DNA from: Streptomyces caelestis
Lineage (GTDB): Bacteria > Actinomycetota > Actinomycetes > Streptomycetales > Streptomycetaceae
DNA: 64,000 nt
Assembly: GCF_001279005.1 (NCBI RefSeq)
Contig: NZ_LGCN01000096.1
Span: 65,013 to 129,012, forward strand
Direction of reading: 5' to 3'
The notes under the pieces were generated by a model. It searched no databases, was not told where the DNA came from, and saw nothing but the letters and a program-made list of their open reading frames with translations. This document shows, piece by piece, positions 1 to 8,863 of the stretch (positions within the stretch are counted from its first letter, which is position 1; every line of letters starts with the position of its first letter). The translations under genes were made by a program, and so were the position numbers.

Positions 1-659
1 GTGCGGGAGAGCCGCTCGTCCAGCTCGGGCAGGACCCGGTCGGCGATGTCCAGCAGCATCCAGCGCGGCCGCATTCCGGTCCGCAGGGGGTGTCTGGCGA
101 CCTGCGCGTCGGTGAACAGCTGGCCGTGCGCGGCGACTTCGGTGCCGGTGTAACCGGCTCCGACCACGACGAAGGTGCAGCGGGAGGCGCACCGCCCGGG
201 GTCGTCGGTGGCGGCGGCGAGCTCCACCTGACGGGTCACGTGGTCGCGCAGGTACAGGGCTTCGGGCAGGCCGCGGAAGCCGTGGGCGTGCTCGGCGACA
301 CCGGGGATCGGCAGCAGCTTGTTGACGCTGCCGGCCGCGAGGACCAGCCGGTCGTAGTCGAGGGTGCCGCTCTCGCCCTCGGGGCCGGTGTAGTGCACCT
401 GCCGTGCGTCGAGGTCGATGCGGTCGGACTCCCCCAGCACCAGCTTCACGTGCGGCAGCGTGCCGGAGAGGGAGACGGTGACCCGGCGCGGCTCCAGGAC
501 GCCGGCGGCGACCTGGGGCAGCAGGGGCAGGTACAGGAAGTAGTCGGTGGGGTTGAGCAGGACGATCTCGGCGCGGCCCTTGGCCAGCCGGGACAGGGTC
601 CGGGCCGTGCGGTAACCGGCGAAGCCGGCACCGACGATCACAATGCGGGGTCGACTCAC
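1..659 (-). CDS. Type II NADH dehydrogenase-like FAD oxidoreductase (3' part off the window)
   Basis: The frame opens at GTG 659 and runs off the left edge, leaving about 219 N-terminal residues. The product begins with a Rossmann FAD-binding motif (IVIVGAGFAGYR), followed by the family-typical segment LPLLPQVAAGVLEPRR near residue 55 and a second dinucleotide motif, VVGAGYTGTEVAAHG, near residue 170. This pattern fits single-subunit NADH:quinone oxidoreductases (NDH-2), which pass electrons from NADH to menaquinone at the inner face of the membrane without pumping protons. The C-terminal membrane-binding part is not visible, so another NAD(P)/FAD oxidoreductase of the same fold cannot be excluded. 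The next gene is divergent, with 144 bp between the two starts. Confidence 0.85.
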   Translation of the reverse strand, partial: MSRPRIVIVGAGFAGYRTARTLSRLAKGRAEIVLLNPTDYFLYLPLLPQVAAGVLEPRRVTVSLSGTLPHVKLVLGESDRIDLDARQVHYTGPEGESGTLDYDRLVLAAGSVNKLLPIPGVAEHAHGFRGLPEALYLRDHVTRQVELAAATDDPGRCASRCTFVVVGAGYTGTEVAAHGQLFTDAQVARHPLRTGMRPRWMLLDIADRVLPELDERLSR

Positions 660-803
660 GGTTCGCCTCCGGCGCTGTCGCGTACGTCGGGAGACTTCCG
701 CGTCCCCCCCGGCGGGGTCCGCCAAACGTCCGGCCGGTTTCCGCCCGGCCCCCCGGGTACCCGCCCCGGGACCCGAACCGCCCACATCGCGGAGGCACCC
801 CCC

Positions 804-1766
804 ATGCCCGAGTACGGCTATTTCCTCTCGTGCGAGCAGTACGGCCCCGCAGAGCTGATCGAGCAGGCGCGGATGGCCGAGCAGGCCGGATTCCAGGCCC
901 TGTGGATCTCCGACCACTACCACCCGTGGAACGACGAACAGGGGCAGAGCCCGTTCGTGTGGTCGGTGATCGGCGCGCTGTCCGAGGCGGTGTCCCTGCC
1001 GGTGGGGACGGCGGTGACCTGCCCGACCGTGCGGACGCACCCGGCGGTGGTGGCGCAGGCGGCGGCCACGGCCGCGGTCATGTCGCCGGGGGAGTTCCGG
1101 CTCGGCGTGGGCACGGGCGAGGCGCTGAACGAGCACATCCTCGGGGGCCCCTGGCCGCCCGCGCACGTACGCCTGGAGATGCTGGAGGAGGCGATCCAGG
1201 TGATGCGCCGGCTGTTCACCGGCGAGGAGGTCAACCATCACGGCACGCACTACACGGTGGAGAACGCCCGTCTGTACACCGTGCCGGACGAGCCCGTCCC
1301 GATCGACATATCGGGCTTCGGCCCGGCGGCGACCAAACTCGCCGCCCGGGTCGGCGACGGCTACATCACGATGATGCCGGACACCTCGATGGTGGAGCAG
1401 TACCGCAAGGGCGGAGGCGGCGGGAAGCCGGTCAGCGGTGGCACCAAGGTCTGTTACGGCACCGACCGTGACGCGTGCGTGCGCACCGTGCACCGGCTGT
1501 GGGCGAACGAGCAGCTGCCCGGCGAACTCGGTCAGGTGCTGCCGTCGCCGAAACACTTCGAGCAGGCGCAGACCCTGGTCACCGAGGACATGGTGCGGGA
1601 GAACCGGGTGTGCGGCGACGACGTGGACGAGCACGTCGCCGAGCTCCGGCAGTTCGCCGACGCGGGCTTCGACCGGATCTACGTCAACCAGATCGGCCCC
1701 GACCTGCGCGGCTTCTTCGACTTCTACCGCACCAAGGTGCTGCCGCAGCTCCAGCAGACCGGCTGA
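804..1766 (+). CDS. F420-dependent LLM-class oxidoreductase, G6PDH-like subgroup
   Basis: This 320-residue protein starts at ATG 804, preceded by GGAGG at 791-795. The frame stays open further upstream, but that stretch is antisense to the NADH dehydrogenase gene and is not coding. The N-terminus (EYGYFLSCEQYGP, then ALWISDHYHPWNDEQGQSPF) is the hallmark of the coenzyme F420-dependent glucose-6-phosphate dehydrogenase-like group of luciferase-like monooxygenases. These are TIM barrels that use F420 for hydride transfer, and the length is normal. The true substrate is uncertain, because many actinobacterial members of this group do not use glucose 6-phosphate. It is divergent from the NADH dehydrogenase gene and probably monocistronic. 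Confidence 0.85.
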   Translation: MPEYGYFLSCEQYGPAELIEQARMAEQAGFQALWISDHYHPWNDEQGQSPFVWSVIGALSEAVSLPVGTAVTCPTVRTHPAVVAQAAATAAVMSPGEFRLGVGTGEALNEHILGGPWPPAHVRLEMLEEAIQVMRRLFTGEEVNHHGTHYTVENARLYTVPDEPVPIDISGFGPAATKLAARVGDGYITMMPDTSMVEQYRKGGGGGKPVSGGTKVCYGTDRDACVRTVHRLWANEQLPGELGQVLPSPKHFEQAQTLVTEDMVRENRVCGDDVDEHVAELRQFADAGFDRIYVNQIGPDLRGFFDFYRTKVLPQLQQTG

Positions 1767-2247
1767 GCCGGGGAGGCCGGAGCGGTTTCCCGAGCGGAGG
1801 GCTCGCGCCGCTCGTGGAGGGCGCGAGCGCGCTGGACGTGCCGGGCACGGCGGCCGGCGCGTTCCCGGCGCCGGACGTCACGCCGTGGGGCTTGGGGGCA
1901 CGGCCGCCGGAGCCTTTGCCGGTACGGCTGCCGAGGGGCGTGCCGGGCCCGAGGTCGTGCCCTTCGACGGCGGCCCGGCCCCCACGGGCTGCTCGACCGG
2001 CCCCACCAGGGGCCTCGGTCACGGAACAGCCGCCCCTGCGGGCCACGGCCGACCGCCCCGTCCTCATCGAACCGGCCGTACGGAACGCCACGGAGCACAG
2101 GGCGGGCCGGCCGACGGGCGGCCTCCGAGGCGGGCGCTCGGTCGTGCCCGGTCTCGGGACGGTCGCTCCCGTGGGTCGCCGCCCCGGTCGTCGCGAGGAC
2201 CCCGTGGTCCCGCGGCGGAAGCCGTGCCGTCGGCTTCCCGCAGCGGG
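1767..2247. other. Non-coding stretch between an LLM oxidoreductase and a holin-like gene
   Basis: This 480-bp interval separates two convergent genes. Long open frames exist in several phases, but they are Arg/Gly/Pro/Ala-rich, resemble no family I know, and are expected by chance at this GC content. I see no convincing gene, RNA or mobile-element remnant. Confidence 0.5.
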
Positions 2248-2670
2248 TCAGGCCCGGTGGTGGGGCGTGTCGGGGTCGGATTCCGGCCGCGGCGGCACAC
2301 CGACGGTGGGCGGCGCGGACGGCGCCGGCGGAACGGGGACCGACCGGCCGCCGGGTGCGGTGGCCTGCGCGGGAACGGCCCCGGACGCCGTGGGCCGGGC
2401 CGCGCCGCGCAAGACGTACGCCAGCACGCCCAAGGCCACGGCCGTGATCAGTGCGGCGGCCCAGCCCGGCAGGACCAGGTCGAGGGCGAGGCCCACGGCC
2501 AGTGACACGGCCGCGCCCGCGTACAGGGCGGCGGCGCCGGATCCCGCGTACAGGGCGGCCCTGCGGCGCTGTCCCCGCGCCTGTTCGCGCAGTTCGTCGC
2601 GTACGGTCTCGCGGGCCGCCCGCGCCAGTTCGTCGACCAGGTGCTTGTCCAGATGCTCCAAGCGCTGCAT
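2248..2670 (-). CDS. Phage-holin-family (DUF1469-like) membrane protein
   Basis: The gene encodes 140 residues from ATG 2670. The N-terminal 45 residues form a charged helix (HLDKHLVDELARAARETV, then RDELREQARGQRRR). Two adjacent hydrophobic segments follow at about residues 45-65 and 70-92, separated by a short turn (LDLVLPGWAA). The tail is Pro/Ala-rich and probably disordered. This amphipathic helix plus two transmembrane segments is typical of the actinobacterial 'phage holin family' proteins, which are chromosomal membrane proteins of unknown role and not evidence of a prophage. It is divergent from the VOC gene, with 108 bp between starts. Confidence 0.7.
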   Translation of the reverse strand: MQRLEHLDKHLVDELARAARETVRDELREQARGQRRRAALYAGSGAAALYAGAAVSLAVGLALDLVLPGWAAALITAVALGVLAYVLRGAARPTASGAVPAQATAPGGRSVPVPPAPSAPPTVGVPPRPESDPDTPHHRA

Positions 2671-2765
2671 GGGCGTCGGATACCCGTGCCCGGGGTCGCG
2701 TAACGCCCGCGAGCCCGGAGCGTGGAGATCGTCCACGCCGGGCTCCCGGCCGGAGCCGCCCCAAC

Positions 2766-2771
2766 TAGGCT
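2766..2771 (+). promoter_or_regulatory. Candidate leaderless -10 element (TAGGCT) for the VOC gene
   Basis: TAGGCT fits the TANNNT pattern of the main Streptomyces sigma factor. It ends 7 nt before ATG 2779, the distance at which transcription would start on the A of the start codon. There is no Shine-Dalgarno sequence before that ATG, which agrees with a leaderless mRNA. No clear -35 box is visible. Confidence 0.45.
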
Positions 2772-2778
2772 CGTAGCC

Positions 2779-3126
2779 ATGGAGATTCTGGGTACCACAC
2801 TGCGTGTCTGCGTCGACGACATCGAGACCGCCATCCCCTTCTACGAGCGACTGGCGGGCGGCAGGGCCCTCCGGTTCGAGCGGGGCGGCGTCCAGGTCGC
2901 CGCGGTCGGCTGCTTCCTGCTGATGAGCGGTCCCCCGGCCGAACTGGACGTGCTGCGCAAGGTCGCCGCGACCCTCGCGGTCGAGGACGTCGAGGAGACC
3001 CGGCGGGTGCTCGCGGAGATGGGCGCCGACATCCTCGCGGGTCCGCTCCCCACGCCCGTGGGCCGCAACCTGATCGCACGGCACCCGGACGGGGCGGTCT
3101 ACGAGTACGCGGACCGCCGCTCCTGA
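2779..3126 (+). CDS. VOC-family (glyoxalase/bleomycin-resistance fold) protein
   Basis: This 115-residue protein starts at ATG 2779. The frame extends upstream, but the TANNNT element 7 nt before this ATG supports it as a leaderless start. The sequence has the paired beta-alpha-beta-beta-beta pattern of a single VOC module: CVDDIETAIPFYERLAGGR at the N-terminus and NLIARHPDGAVYEYAD at the C-terminus, where a family metal-ligand Glu often lies. Such proteins bind small ligands or catalyse isomerisation or lyase reactions, and the substrate cannot be told from sequence. The GNAT pseudogene downstream is convergent with it. Confidence 0.75.
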   Translation: MEILGTTLRVCVDDIETAIPFYERLAGGRALRFERGGVQVAAVGCFLLMSGPPAELDVLRKVAATLAVEDVEETRRVLAEMGADILAGPLPTPVGRNLIARHPDGAVYEYADRRS

Positions 3127-3232
3127 CGCGGCCGGTCACGGCGCGGGCCGCGCCCGGGAGTCGTACCGGTCCGGCGGCGGCCCGCCCGGCCGGCGACCGC
3201 GCGGCCAGGGCCCCGCGCGGCGGGGCCGGGAG

Positions 3233-3788
3233 TCAACGCCCCTTCGTCATCTCGCTGGTGAGCGCCCAGCGTTGGTGGTCGCGCCAGGCGCCGTCGATGA
3301 AGAGCATCTTCGGCGAGAAGCCCTCCAGGCGGAAACCGCAGGCGCGGGCGAGGGCGATGGAGGCCGTGTTGCCGGGCTGGACGTTGATCTCCAGGCGGTG
3401 CAGCCGCATCGGGCCGAAGGCGTACCGCACCACGAGGTCCAGGCCCTTCGCGCATCAGCCCGCGCCCGGCCGCGTGTGCGAAGGCGCCGTAGCCCAGCGC
3501 ACCGCACAGGAAGCCGCCCTCGACGATGTTGTTGATGTTGATGAACCCGGCGAGGGCGCCGTCCGCCTCCTTCTCGCAGACCAGGAACCCCGCCTTGGCG
3601 GGGTCCTCGATCAACCGCCCCGCGTACGCGGCGTACTCGCCCCGGCTGTCCGGCGGGAACAGCCAGGGGTGGTGGAGGTCCTTGCTCTCCCGTGCGCGGG
3701 CCGTGAATTCGGCTCCGTCCGCGTGCGTGAAGTGACGGATCCCCACGCGGTGGCCCTCGGCGAGGTAGCGGGAAGCGGTGTGCGGCAC
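3233..3788 (-). pseudogene. GNAT acetyltransferase interrupted by a +1 frameshift
   Basis: From GTG 3788 the first frame gives a normal RimJ/RimL-type GNAT start (LAEGHRVGIRHFTHADGAEF) up to [10 protein letters not shown]. The homologous continuation ([20 protein letters not shown], then the hallmark [20 protein letters not shown]) lies in the next frame and ends at the stop at 3233. Removing one G from the CCC run at 3444-3446 (plus strand) joins the two into a 184-residue protein with a complete acetyl-CoA-binding region. The rest looks undamaged, so this is either a recent mutation or a sequencing error in a homopolymer. It follows the LD-carboxypeptidase gene by 40 bp on the same strand and may be the last gene of that operon. 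Confidence 0.75.
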
Positions 3789-3828
3789 CCTGCCACCCTA
3801 CGACGGGCCCGCGCGCGGCGCGGGCCGG

Positions 3829-4761
3829 TCAGCTCAGCGCCGGTTCGTCCAGGGTCAGCGTGCCCGCGCCGGCGTCGAGTTCCGCCGTGACGCCGAACGG
3901 GACGGTGAGCGCGTCGTCGCAGTGTCCGAACCCGAACTGCTCGGCCACCGGCACGCCGAGGCCGCCGAGCCGGTCGGCGAGCAGCGCCCGCACCCCGTCG
4001 TACGGCTCGCACCGGGCCCAGGAGCCGAGCAGCAGCCCGCGGACCCCGTCCAGCCAGCCGGATCGCGACAGTTGGGTGAGGTAGCGGTCGAGGCGGTACG
4101 TCTCCTCCCCCACGTCCTCCAGGCACAGCAGTCCGCCGCGCGCGGAGGGTCGGGCGTGTGCGGTGCCCAGGTCGGCGGCGAGCAGCGAGAGGCAGCCGCC
4201 CAGGGTGACACCGCGCGCCCGCCCGGGGACGAGCGCGGCGCCGTCGGAGCGGACGGTGCGGACCGTCTCGGGGGAGAACAGCGTGGCCCTGAGGTGGTCC
4301 TGCGCCCGCGCGCTCTTCACGAAGTCGACGCCGGCGGCCATCGGGCCGTGCAGGGTGACGAGACCGAGCCGGACCGCGAACGCCTGGTGCAGTGCGGTGA
4401 TGTCGCTGAACCCGACGAACGCCTTCGGCCCGGCGGCCCGCATCGCCTCCCAGTCGAGCAGGTCGACCATGCGCTGTACGCCGTAGCCGCCGCGGGCGCA
4501 GATCACCGCGTCGACGGCCGGGTCGCACCAGGCGGACTGCAGATCGGCGGCCCGGTCGGCGTCGCCGCCCGCGAGGTAGCCGAACTCGCCGTGCCGGTCC
4601 AGGACATGGCGGCCCACCACGGGGTCGAGGCCCCAGCCGCGCAGCACGTCGAGCCCGGCCTGGAGCCGCTCCTCGGGCACCGGACCGCTGGGCGCGACCA
4701 CGGCCACCCGGGCGCCGGGAGCCAGGCGGGCCGGCCGGCGCAGCGGCTCGACCCGGCTCAC
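3829..4761 (-). CDS. S66-family LD-carboxypeptidase (LdcA/MccF-like)
   Basis: This 310-residue protein starts at GTG 4761, which overlaps the stop of the upstream S9 peptidase gene by 4 nt (GTGA), so translation is probably coupled. It carries the S66 pattern: VAVVAPSGPVPEERLQ at the N-terminus, ICARGGYGVQRMVDLLDW around residue 85, and GFSDITALHQAF with the nucleophile Ser near residue 110. CLEDVGEETYRLDRYL and FGFGHCDDALTVPFG supply the later conserved Glu and His. Family members cleave the L-Lys/DAP-D-Ala bond of muropeptides or detoxify microcin C-like nucleotides. In this peptidase operon, cell-wall peptide turnover is the better guess. Confidence 0.85.
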   Translation of the reverse strand: MSRVEPLRRPARLAPGARVAVVAPSGPVPEERLQAGLDVLRGWGLDPVVGRHVLDRHGEFGYLAGGDADRAADLQSAWCDPAVDAVICARGGYGVQRMVDLLDWEAMRAAGPKAFVGFSDITALHQAFAVRLGLVTLHGPMAAGVDFVKSARAQDHLRATLFSPETVRTVRSDGAALVPGRARGVTLGGCLSLLAADLGTAHARPSARGGLLCLEDVGEETYRLDRYLTQLSRSGWLDGVRGLLLGSWARCEPYDGVRALLADRLGGLGVPVAEQFGFGHCDDALTVPFGVTAELDAGAGTLTLDEPALS

Positions 4762-6722
4762 GTGCCCAGCTCCAGGGTCGGCACGCCGGGTGGTCGCGCC
4801 CCGAACACCTGGGCGTACAGGGACAGCTCCGCCTCCAGGGCGCGCACCATGGTCTCCGCCCGCCGGAAGCCGTGCCCCTCGCCCTCGAAGGCGAGGTAGG
4901 CGTGCGGCACGCCCCGGCCGGCCAGCCGGGCCAGGAAGCGCTCGCACTGCGCGGGCGGGCAGATCACGTCGTCCAGCCCCTGGAGCATCAGGAACGGCAC
5001 GGTGAGCCGGTCGGCGTGCGTGACGGGCGAGCGTTCGGTGTATCTCCCGGGCACCTCGGCGCGCGGACCGATCAGGCTCTCCAGGTACTGGGACTCGAAG
5101 TCGTGGGTCTCCCCCGAACCCCAGCCGGTGAGGTCGAGCACGGGGTAGCCGATGGTGCCGCAGGCGTAGACGTCGGTCGTGGTGAGCGAGGCGGCGGCGG
5201 TCCAGCCGCCGGCGCTGCCGCCGCGGACGGCGAGCCGGTCGCGGTCGGCGGTGCCCTCGTCGGCGAGGGCCAGCGCGACGGCGGCGCAGTCCTCGACGTC
5301 GACCACGCCCCACTGTCCGCGCAGCCGGTTGCGGTACTCCCGCCCGTATCCGGTGGAGCCGCCGTAGTCGACCTCGGCGACGCCGATGCCGCGCGAGGTG
5401 AAGTAGGCGATCTCCAGGTCGAGCACGAGCGGCGCCCGGCCGGTGGGGCCGCCGTGCGCCCGGATCACGTACGGGGGACGCTCGTCCGCGGGGCCGGTGC
5501 ACCCGGGGTTGCGCGGCGGGAAGATCTGGGCGTGGATCTCGCGGCCGTCCGGCCCGGTGAACGTGCGGGCCCGCGGCTCGGGGTAGTACGCCGGGTCCAC
5601 CGCGTCCTCGTGGCGGGCGCCGATCACCCGGGCGTGGCCCGTCCGGGTGTCCAGCTCCACCACCTCGTGGGAGCCGCGCGGGCCGGCCCCGACGGCGACG
5701 ACCCGCTCGCCGTGTGCCGCGAGGGTGGGCGCGAACTCGCTCCACGGGCCGGCGGCGTCGACGACCTCGCAGGTCTCGGGGTCGAGCACGCCGAGCACGG
5801 GTGCGCCCCGGCCGTGCAGGACGGCGATCAGGCCGCCGTCCAGCGGCGCGAACCAGCGCAGGCCCAGCTTCCACAGCGGTCCGCCGAACTCCTCCTCGCG
5901 CGGGCAGACCGGCGTCCCGTCCCGGTAGAGGTTCCACCAGCCGGTGCGGTCGCTCGCGTACAGCAGCCGGCCGTCGGGGGTCCAGTCGACCTGGGCGACG
6001 GACTCCTCGGGTCCGCCGGCCACCGTACGGGCGTCGCGCAGGGTGCCGTCGGCGGCGACGTCGGCGACGAGCAGTTCGGTGCCGTCCCACGGCATGCGCG
6101 GATGGTCCCAGCCGAGCCAGGCGGCGCGCCGCCCGTCCGGCGCGAGGCGCGGCCCGGTGACGAACCGGTGCCGGCCGTCGCTCAGTTCCCGCACGGCGCC
6201 CCGGTCACCGGCGGCGGAGCCGTCCAGCGGTACGGCGGCCAGGACCCGGCGTACGTCGCCGGGGCCGTCGCCGGTGAACTCCTCCAGGACGCACCACACC
6301 TCGCCGCGCTCCGGCAGCAGCACCGGCTCGGCCCAGCGCAGCCCCTGCCCGACCGGGGACACGGGGGTGAGCGGCCGGGGCTCGCCGCCCGGCTCGTACC
6401 GGTGGAGGCGCTGGTCGGCGAAGTCCACGAACACCACGAGCGGGACACCGCCGCGCACGGTGCCGGCCCAGGGCCGGCCGCCGTACTCGACGACCCGGCT
6501 CCGCACGTTCCACGGCGCGGGCAGGACGGACTCCTCGGTGCCGTCGGCGTGCCGCCGCACCAGGCCGCGCCGGCCGGCCTCGGCGGGCCGGGGCTCGGTC
6601 CACCACACCTCGTCGCCGACGAAACCCACGAACTCGGGGCTGCCGTCGTGGGCCGCGGCCGTGGCCGCGTCGATGGGCGAGGGCCACTCGCCGTACGCCA
6701 GGGTCCGCACCGTCTCCCCCAC
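4758..6722 (-). CDS. S9-family prolyl oligopeptidase / acylaminoacyl-peptidase
   Basis: The 654-residue product starts at GTG 6722, only 4 nt after the stop of the upstream M20 gene. The first 390 residues look like a beta-propeller with repeated W/D-rich blades (APDGRRAAWLGWDHPRMPWD, WTPDGRLLYASDRTGWWNLY). The C-terminal 260 residues are an alpha/beta hydrolase with the nucleophile elbow GGSAGG (Ser503), an Asp in QGLDDVICPPAQ and a His in EGEGHGFR. This is the architecture of serine peptidases that release dipeptides or N-acyl amino acids from short peptides. There is no signal peptide, so it acts in the cytoplasm on imported peptides. Confidence 0.88.
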   Translation of the reverse strand: MGETVRTLAYGEWPSPIDAATAAAHDGSPEFVGFVGDEVWWTEPRPAEAGRRGLVRRHADGTEESVLPAPWNVRSRVVEYGGRPWAGTVRGGVPLVVFVDFADQRLHRYEPGGEPRPLTPVSPVGQGLRWAEPVLLPERGEVWCVLEEFTGDGPGDVRRVLAAVPLDGSAAGDRGAVRELSDGRHRFVTGPRLAPDGRRAAWLGWDHPRMPWDGTELLVADVAADGTLRDARTVAGGPEESVAQVDWTPDGRLLYASDRTGWWNLYRDGTPVCPREEEFGGPLWKLGLRWFAPLDGGLIAVLHGRGAPVLGVLDPETCEVVDAAGPWSEFAPTLAAHGERVVAVGAGPRGSHEVVELDTRTGHARVIGARHEDAVDPAYYPEPRARTFTGPDGREIHAQIFPPRNPGCTGPADERPPYVIRAHGGPTGRAPLVLDLEIAYFTSRGIGVAEVDYGGSTGYGREYRNRLRGQWGVVDVEDCAAVALALADEGTADRDRLAVRGGSAGGWTAAASLTTTDVYACGTIGYPVLDLTGWGSGETHDFESQYLESLIGPRAEVPGRYTERSPVTHADRLTVPFLMLQGLDDVICPPAQCERFLARLAGRGVPHAYLAFEGEGHGFRRAETMVRALEAELSLYAQVFGARPPGVPTLELGT

Positions 6723-6726
6723 TCGC

Positions 6727-8031
6727 TCAGGCCGTCCGCAGGAACCGGTCGAGGACGCGGACGCCGAAGTGGAGCGCCTCGACCGGGACGCGCTCGTCGA
6801 CCCCGTGGAAAAGGGCCTGGTAGTCGAAGCCCTCCGGCAGCTTCAGCGGCGCGAACCCGTAGCCGGTGATGCCCAGCCGGGAGAACTGCTTGGCGTCCGT
6901 GCCGCCCGACATGCAGTACGGCACCACGTGCCCCTCGGGCGCGAACTCCTGGACGGCGGCCCGCATCCGGGCGTACGTCGGCGAGTCCAGCGGCGCCTGG
7001 AGCGCCACCTCGTGGTGCGCGAACTCCCACTCGACGTCCGGCCCGGTGAGCCGGTCCATGGTCGCGCGGAACTCGTCCTCGGCGCCCGACAGATACCGTC
7101 CGTCGACGTGCGCCACGGCCTCCCCCGGAATCACGTTGACCTTGTAGCCGGCGTCCAGCATCGTCGGGTTGGCGCTGTTGCGGACGGTGGCCTCGACGAG
7201 CCTGCCCGCCGGGCCGAGCTTGTCCAGCAGGGCGTCCACGTCGGACAGGTCCGTCTCGATGCCGTACACCGCGGCGATCTCGGTGAGCGCGGCCCGCACG
7301 GTCGGGGTGAGCCGCAGCGGCCACTGGTGCTCGCCGATGCGGGTGACGGCGGCGGCCAGGCGGCTCACCGCGTTCTCCCGGTTGACCTTGGAGCCGTGCC
7401 CGGCCCGGCCGCGCGCGGTGAGCCTCATCCAGGCCGTGCCGCGCTCGCCGGCCGCGATCGGGTAGAACTGCCGCCCGGCGCCGTCGTGGAAGGTGAACGC
7501 GCCCGACTCGCCGACGCCCTCGGTGCAGCCCTCGAAGAGGTGGGCGTGCCGGTCGGCGAGGAATCCGGAGCCGTCCTCGGCGCTGGCCTCCTCGTCGGCG
7601 GTGAACGCGACGACGACGTCCCGCCGGGGCCGCACTCCCTCGCGCGCCCAGGCCCGCACCACGGCGAGGATCATCGCGTCCATGTTCTTCATGTCGACCG
7701 CGCCGCGGCCCCAGACGACCCCGTCGCGGACCTCCCCGGAGAACGGGTGCACGCTCCAGTCGGCGGCCTCGGCCGGGACGACGTCCAGGTGCCCGTGGAC
7801 GAGCAGCGCGTCGGCCGACGGGTCGGTGCCCTCCAGCCGGGCGACGACGTTGGCGCGGCCCGGCGTGCGCTCCAGGAGCACCGGCTCGAGCCCCGCCTCG
7901 GCGAGCCGTGCGGCGGCGTACTCGGCGGCGGGCCGCTCCCTGCAGTCGCCCCCGCCCCTGTTGGTCGTGTCGATCCTGATCAGGTCCGACGTGAACGTCA
8001 CGACCTCGTCCAGGGCCCGCTCGTCAGCCAT
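6727..8031 (-). CDS. M20-family metallopeptidase
   Basis: The gene encodes 434 residues and overlaps the end of the D-aminopeptidase gene by 8 nt. Zinc-site motifs of the M20 clan are intact: LLVHGHLDVVPAE (His and the Asp after it), VVWGRGAVDMKN (bridging Asp), FTADEEASAEDG (catalytic Glu pair), and a late His in the C-terminal YQALFHGVDERV. The dimerisation lid lies in the middle (ARGRAGHGSKVNRENAVSRL). Family members remove single amino acids, or act as dipeptidases, deacylases or deacetylases; this one is closest in feel to the M20/M25/M40 dipeptidase-like group. It is cytoplasmic. Confidence 0.88.
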   Translation of the reverse strand: MADERALDEVVTFTSDLIRIDTTNRGGGDCRERPAAEYAAARLAEAGLEPVLLERTPGRANVVARLEGTDPSADALLVHGHLDVVPAEAADWSVHPFSGEVRDGVVWGRGAVDMKNMDAMILAVVRAWAREGVRPRRDVVVAFTADEEASAEDGSGFLADRHAHLFEGCTEGVGESGAFTFHDGAGRQFYPIAAGERGTAWMRLTARGRAGHGSKVNRENAVSRLAAAVTRIGEHQWPLRLTPTVRAALTEIAAVYGIETDLSDVDALLDKLGPAGRLVEATVRNSANPTMLDAGYKVNVIPGEAVAHVDGRYLSGAEDEFRATMDRLTGPDVEWEFAHHEVALQAPLDSPTYARMRAAVQEFAPEGHVVPYCMSGGTDAKQFSRLGITGYGFAPLKLPEGFDYQALFHGVDERVPVEALHFGVRVLDRFLRTA

Positions 8032-8857
8032 ACTGCTCCTCCACCGCGGCCGAGGCGATCGTGGTGACCGCCTTGAAGGTGCGGATCCCGTCGTACATGG
8101 TCCCGCTGGTGTACGCCACTCTCCGCTCGCCGGTGCGGGTCACGCCCGGCACGACGGTGACGGCCATCGCCAGGTGCTCGGCGTCGAACTCCACCGCGAC
8201 GGTGAACGGCCCGCCGTCGACCGGCTCCCGGCGCACCGCCAGCGCGGCCGCCTCCTCGGCCGCCGCGCGGATGTCGGCGGCCGTGCGGGCCGGGGTGCGG
8301 CACACCGCCGCGTACCGGGACACGTGGTCCTTGACGGCGACCTTCAGCGCCTCGGGCGCGTAGCCGAGCGCGTCCTCGCAGGCGACGTCGTCACCGGTCA
8401 CCAGGATCACCGGCACCCCGTACTCGGCGGCCACGTGCGCGTTGAGCAGGCCCTCGCCGGCCCGTACGTCGTCGACCCAGACCCCGGTGATGGAGTTGGC
8501 GAGGAAGGTGTGCGCGAGCACGCCCTCCATGCCGGCGCCGGCGTGGTAGCCGATGAACGCGATGCCGTCCACGTCGCCGTGCTGCACGCCCTCGACCATG
8601 GACAGGGCCTTGTGCCGCCCGGTGAGCAGCTGCGCCCGCTCGTCCAGCCGCTCGAGCAGCAGGTTGCGCATGGTCCAGTGCGCCTCGTTGATCAGCACCT
8701 CGTCGGCGCCGCCGGCGAAGAACCCCCGCACGGCGGCGTCGACGTCCGAGGTGAACAGGGACCGGCACCGCTCCCACTGGGGAGTCCCCGGCAGCACGTC
8801 GGCCGGCCAGGTGACACCGGTGGCGCCCTCCATGTCGGCGCTGATGAGGATCTTCAT
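8024..8857 (-). CDS. M55-family D-aminopeptidase (DppA-like)
   Basis: The 277-residue protein starts at ATG 8857, behind a GAGG that overlaps the stop codon of the DUF4383 gene. The N-terminus MKILISADMEGATG carries the Asp8/Glu10 zinc ligands of DppA. INEAHWTMRNLLLERL and FIGYHAGAG contain the conserved His residues, and LVTGDD lies further on. Known M55 enzymes are zinc-dependent decameric D-aminopeptidases that release D-Ala from short D-amino-acid peptides. Followed by M20, S9 and S66 peptidases, it points to an operon that degrades D-amino-acid-containing peptides, probably from peptidoglycan. Confidence 0.88.
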   Translation of the reverse strand: MKILISADMEGATGVTWPADVLPGTPQWERCRSLFTSDVDAAVRGFFAGGADEVLINEAHWTMRNLLLERLDERAQLLTGRHKALSMVEGVQHGDVDGIAFIGYHAGAGMEGVLAHTFLANSITGVWVDDVRAGEGLLNAHVAAEYGVPVILVTGDDVACEDALGYAPEALKVAVKDHVSRYAAVCRTPARTAADIRAAAEEAAALAVRREPVDGGPFTVAVEFDAEHLAMAVTVVPGVTRTGERRVAYTSGTMYDGIRTFKAVTTIASAAVEEQYG

Positions 8858-8863
8858 GGTGCC

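Noticed and set aside
2248..2670. Prophage remnant because of a holin-like protein
   Set aside because: No endolysin, integrase, capsid or attachment-site repeat is nearby. Such holin-like membrane proteins are ordinary chromosomal genes in actinobacteria.
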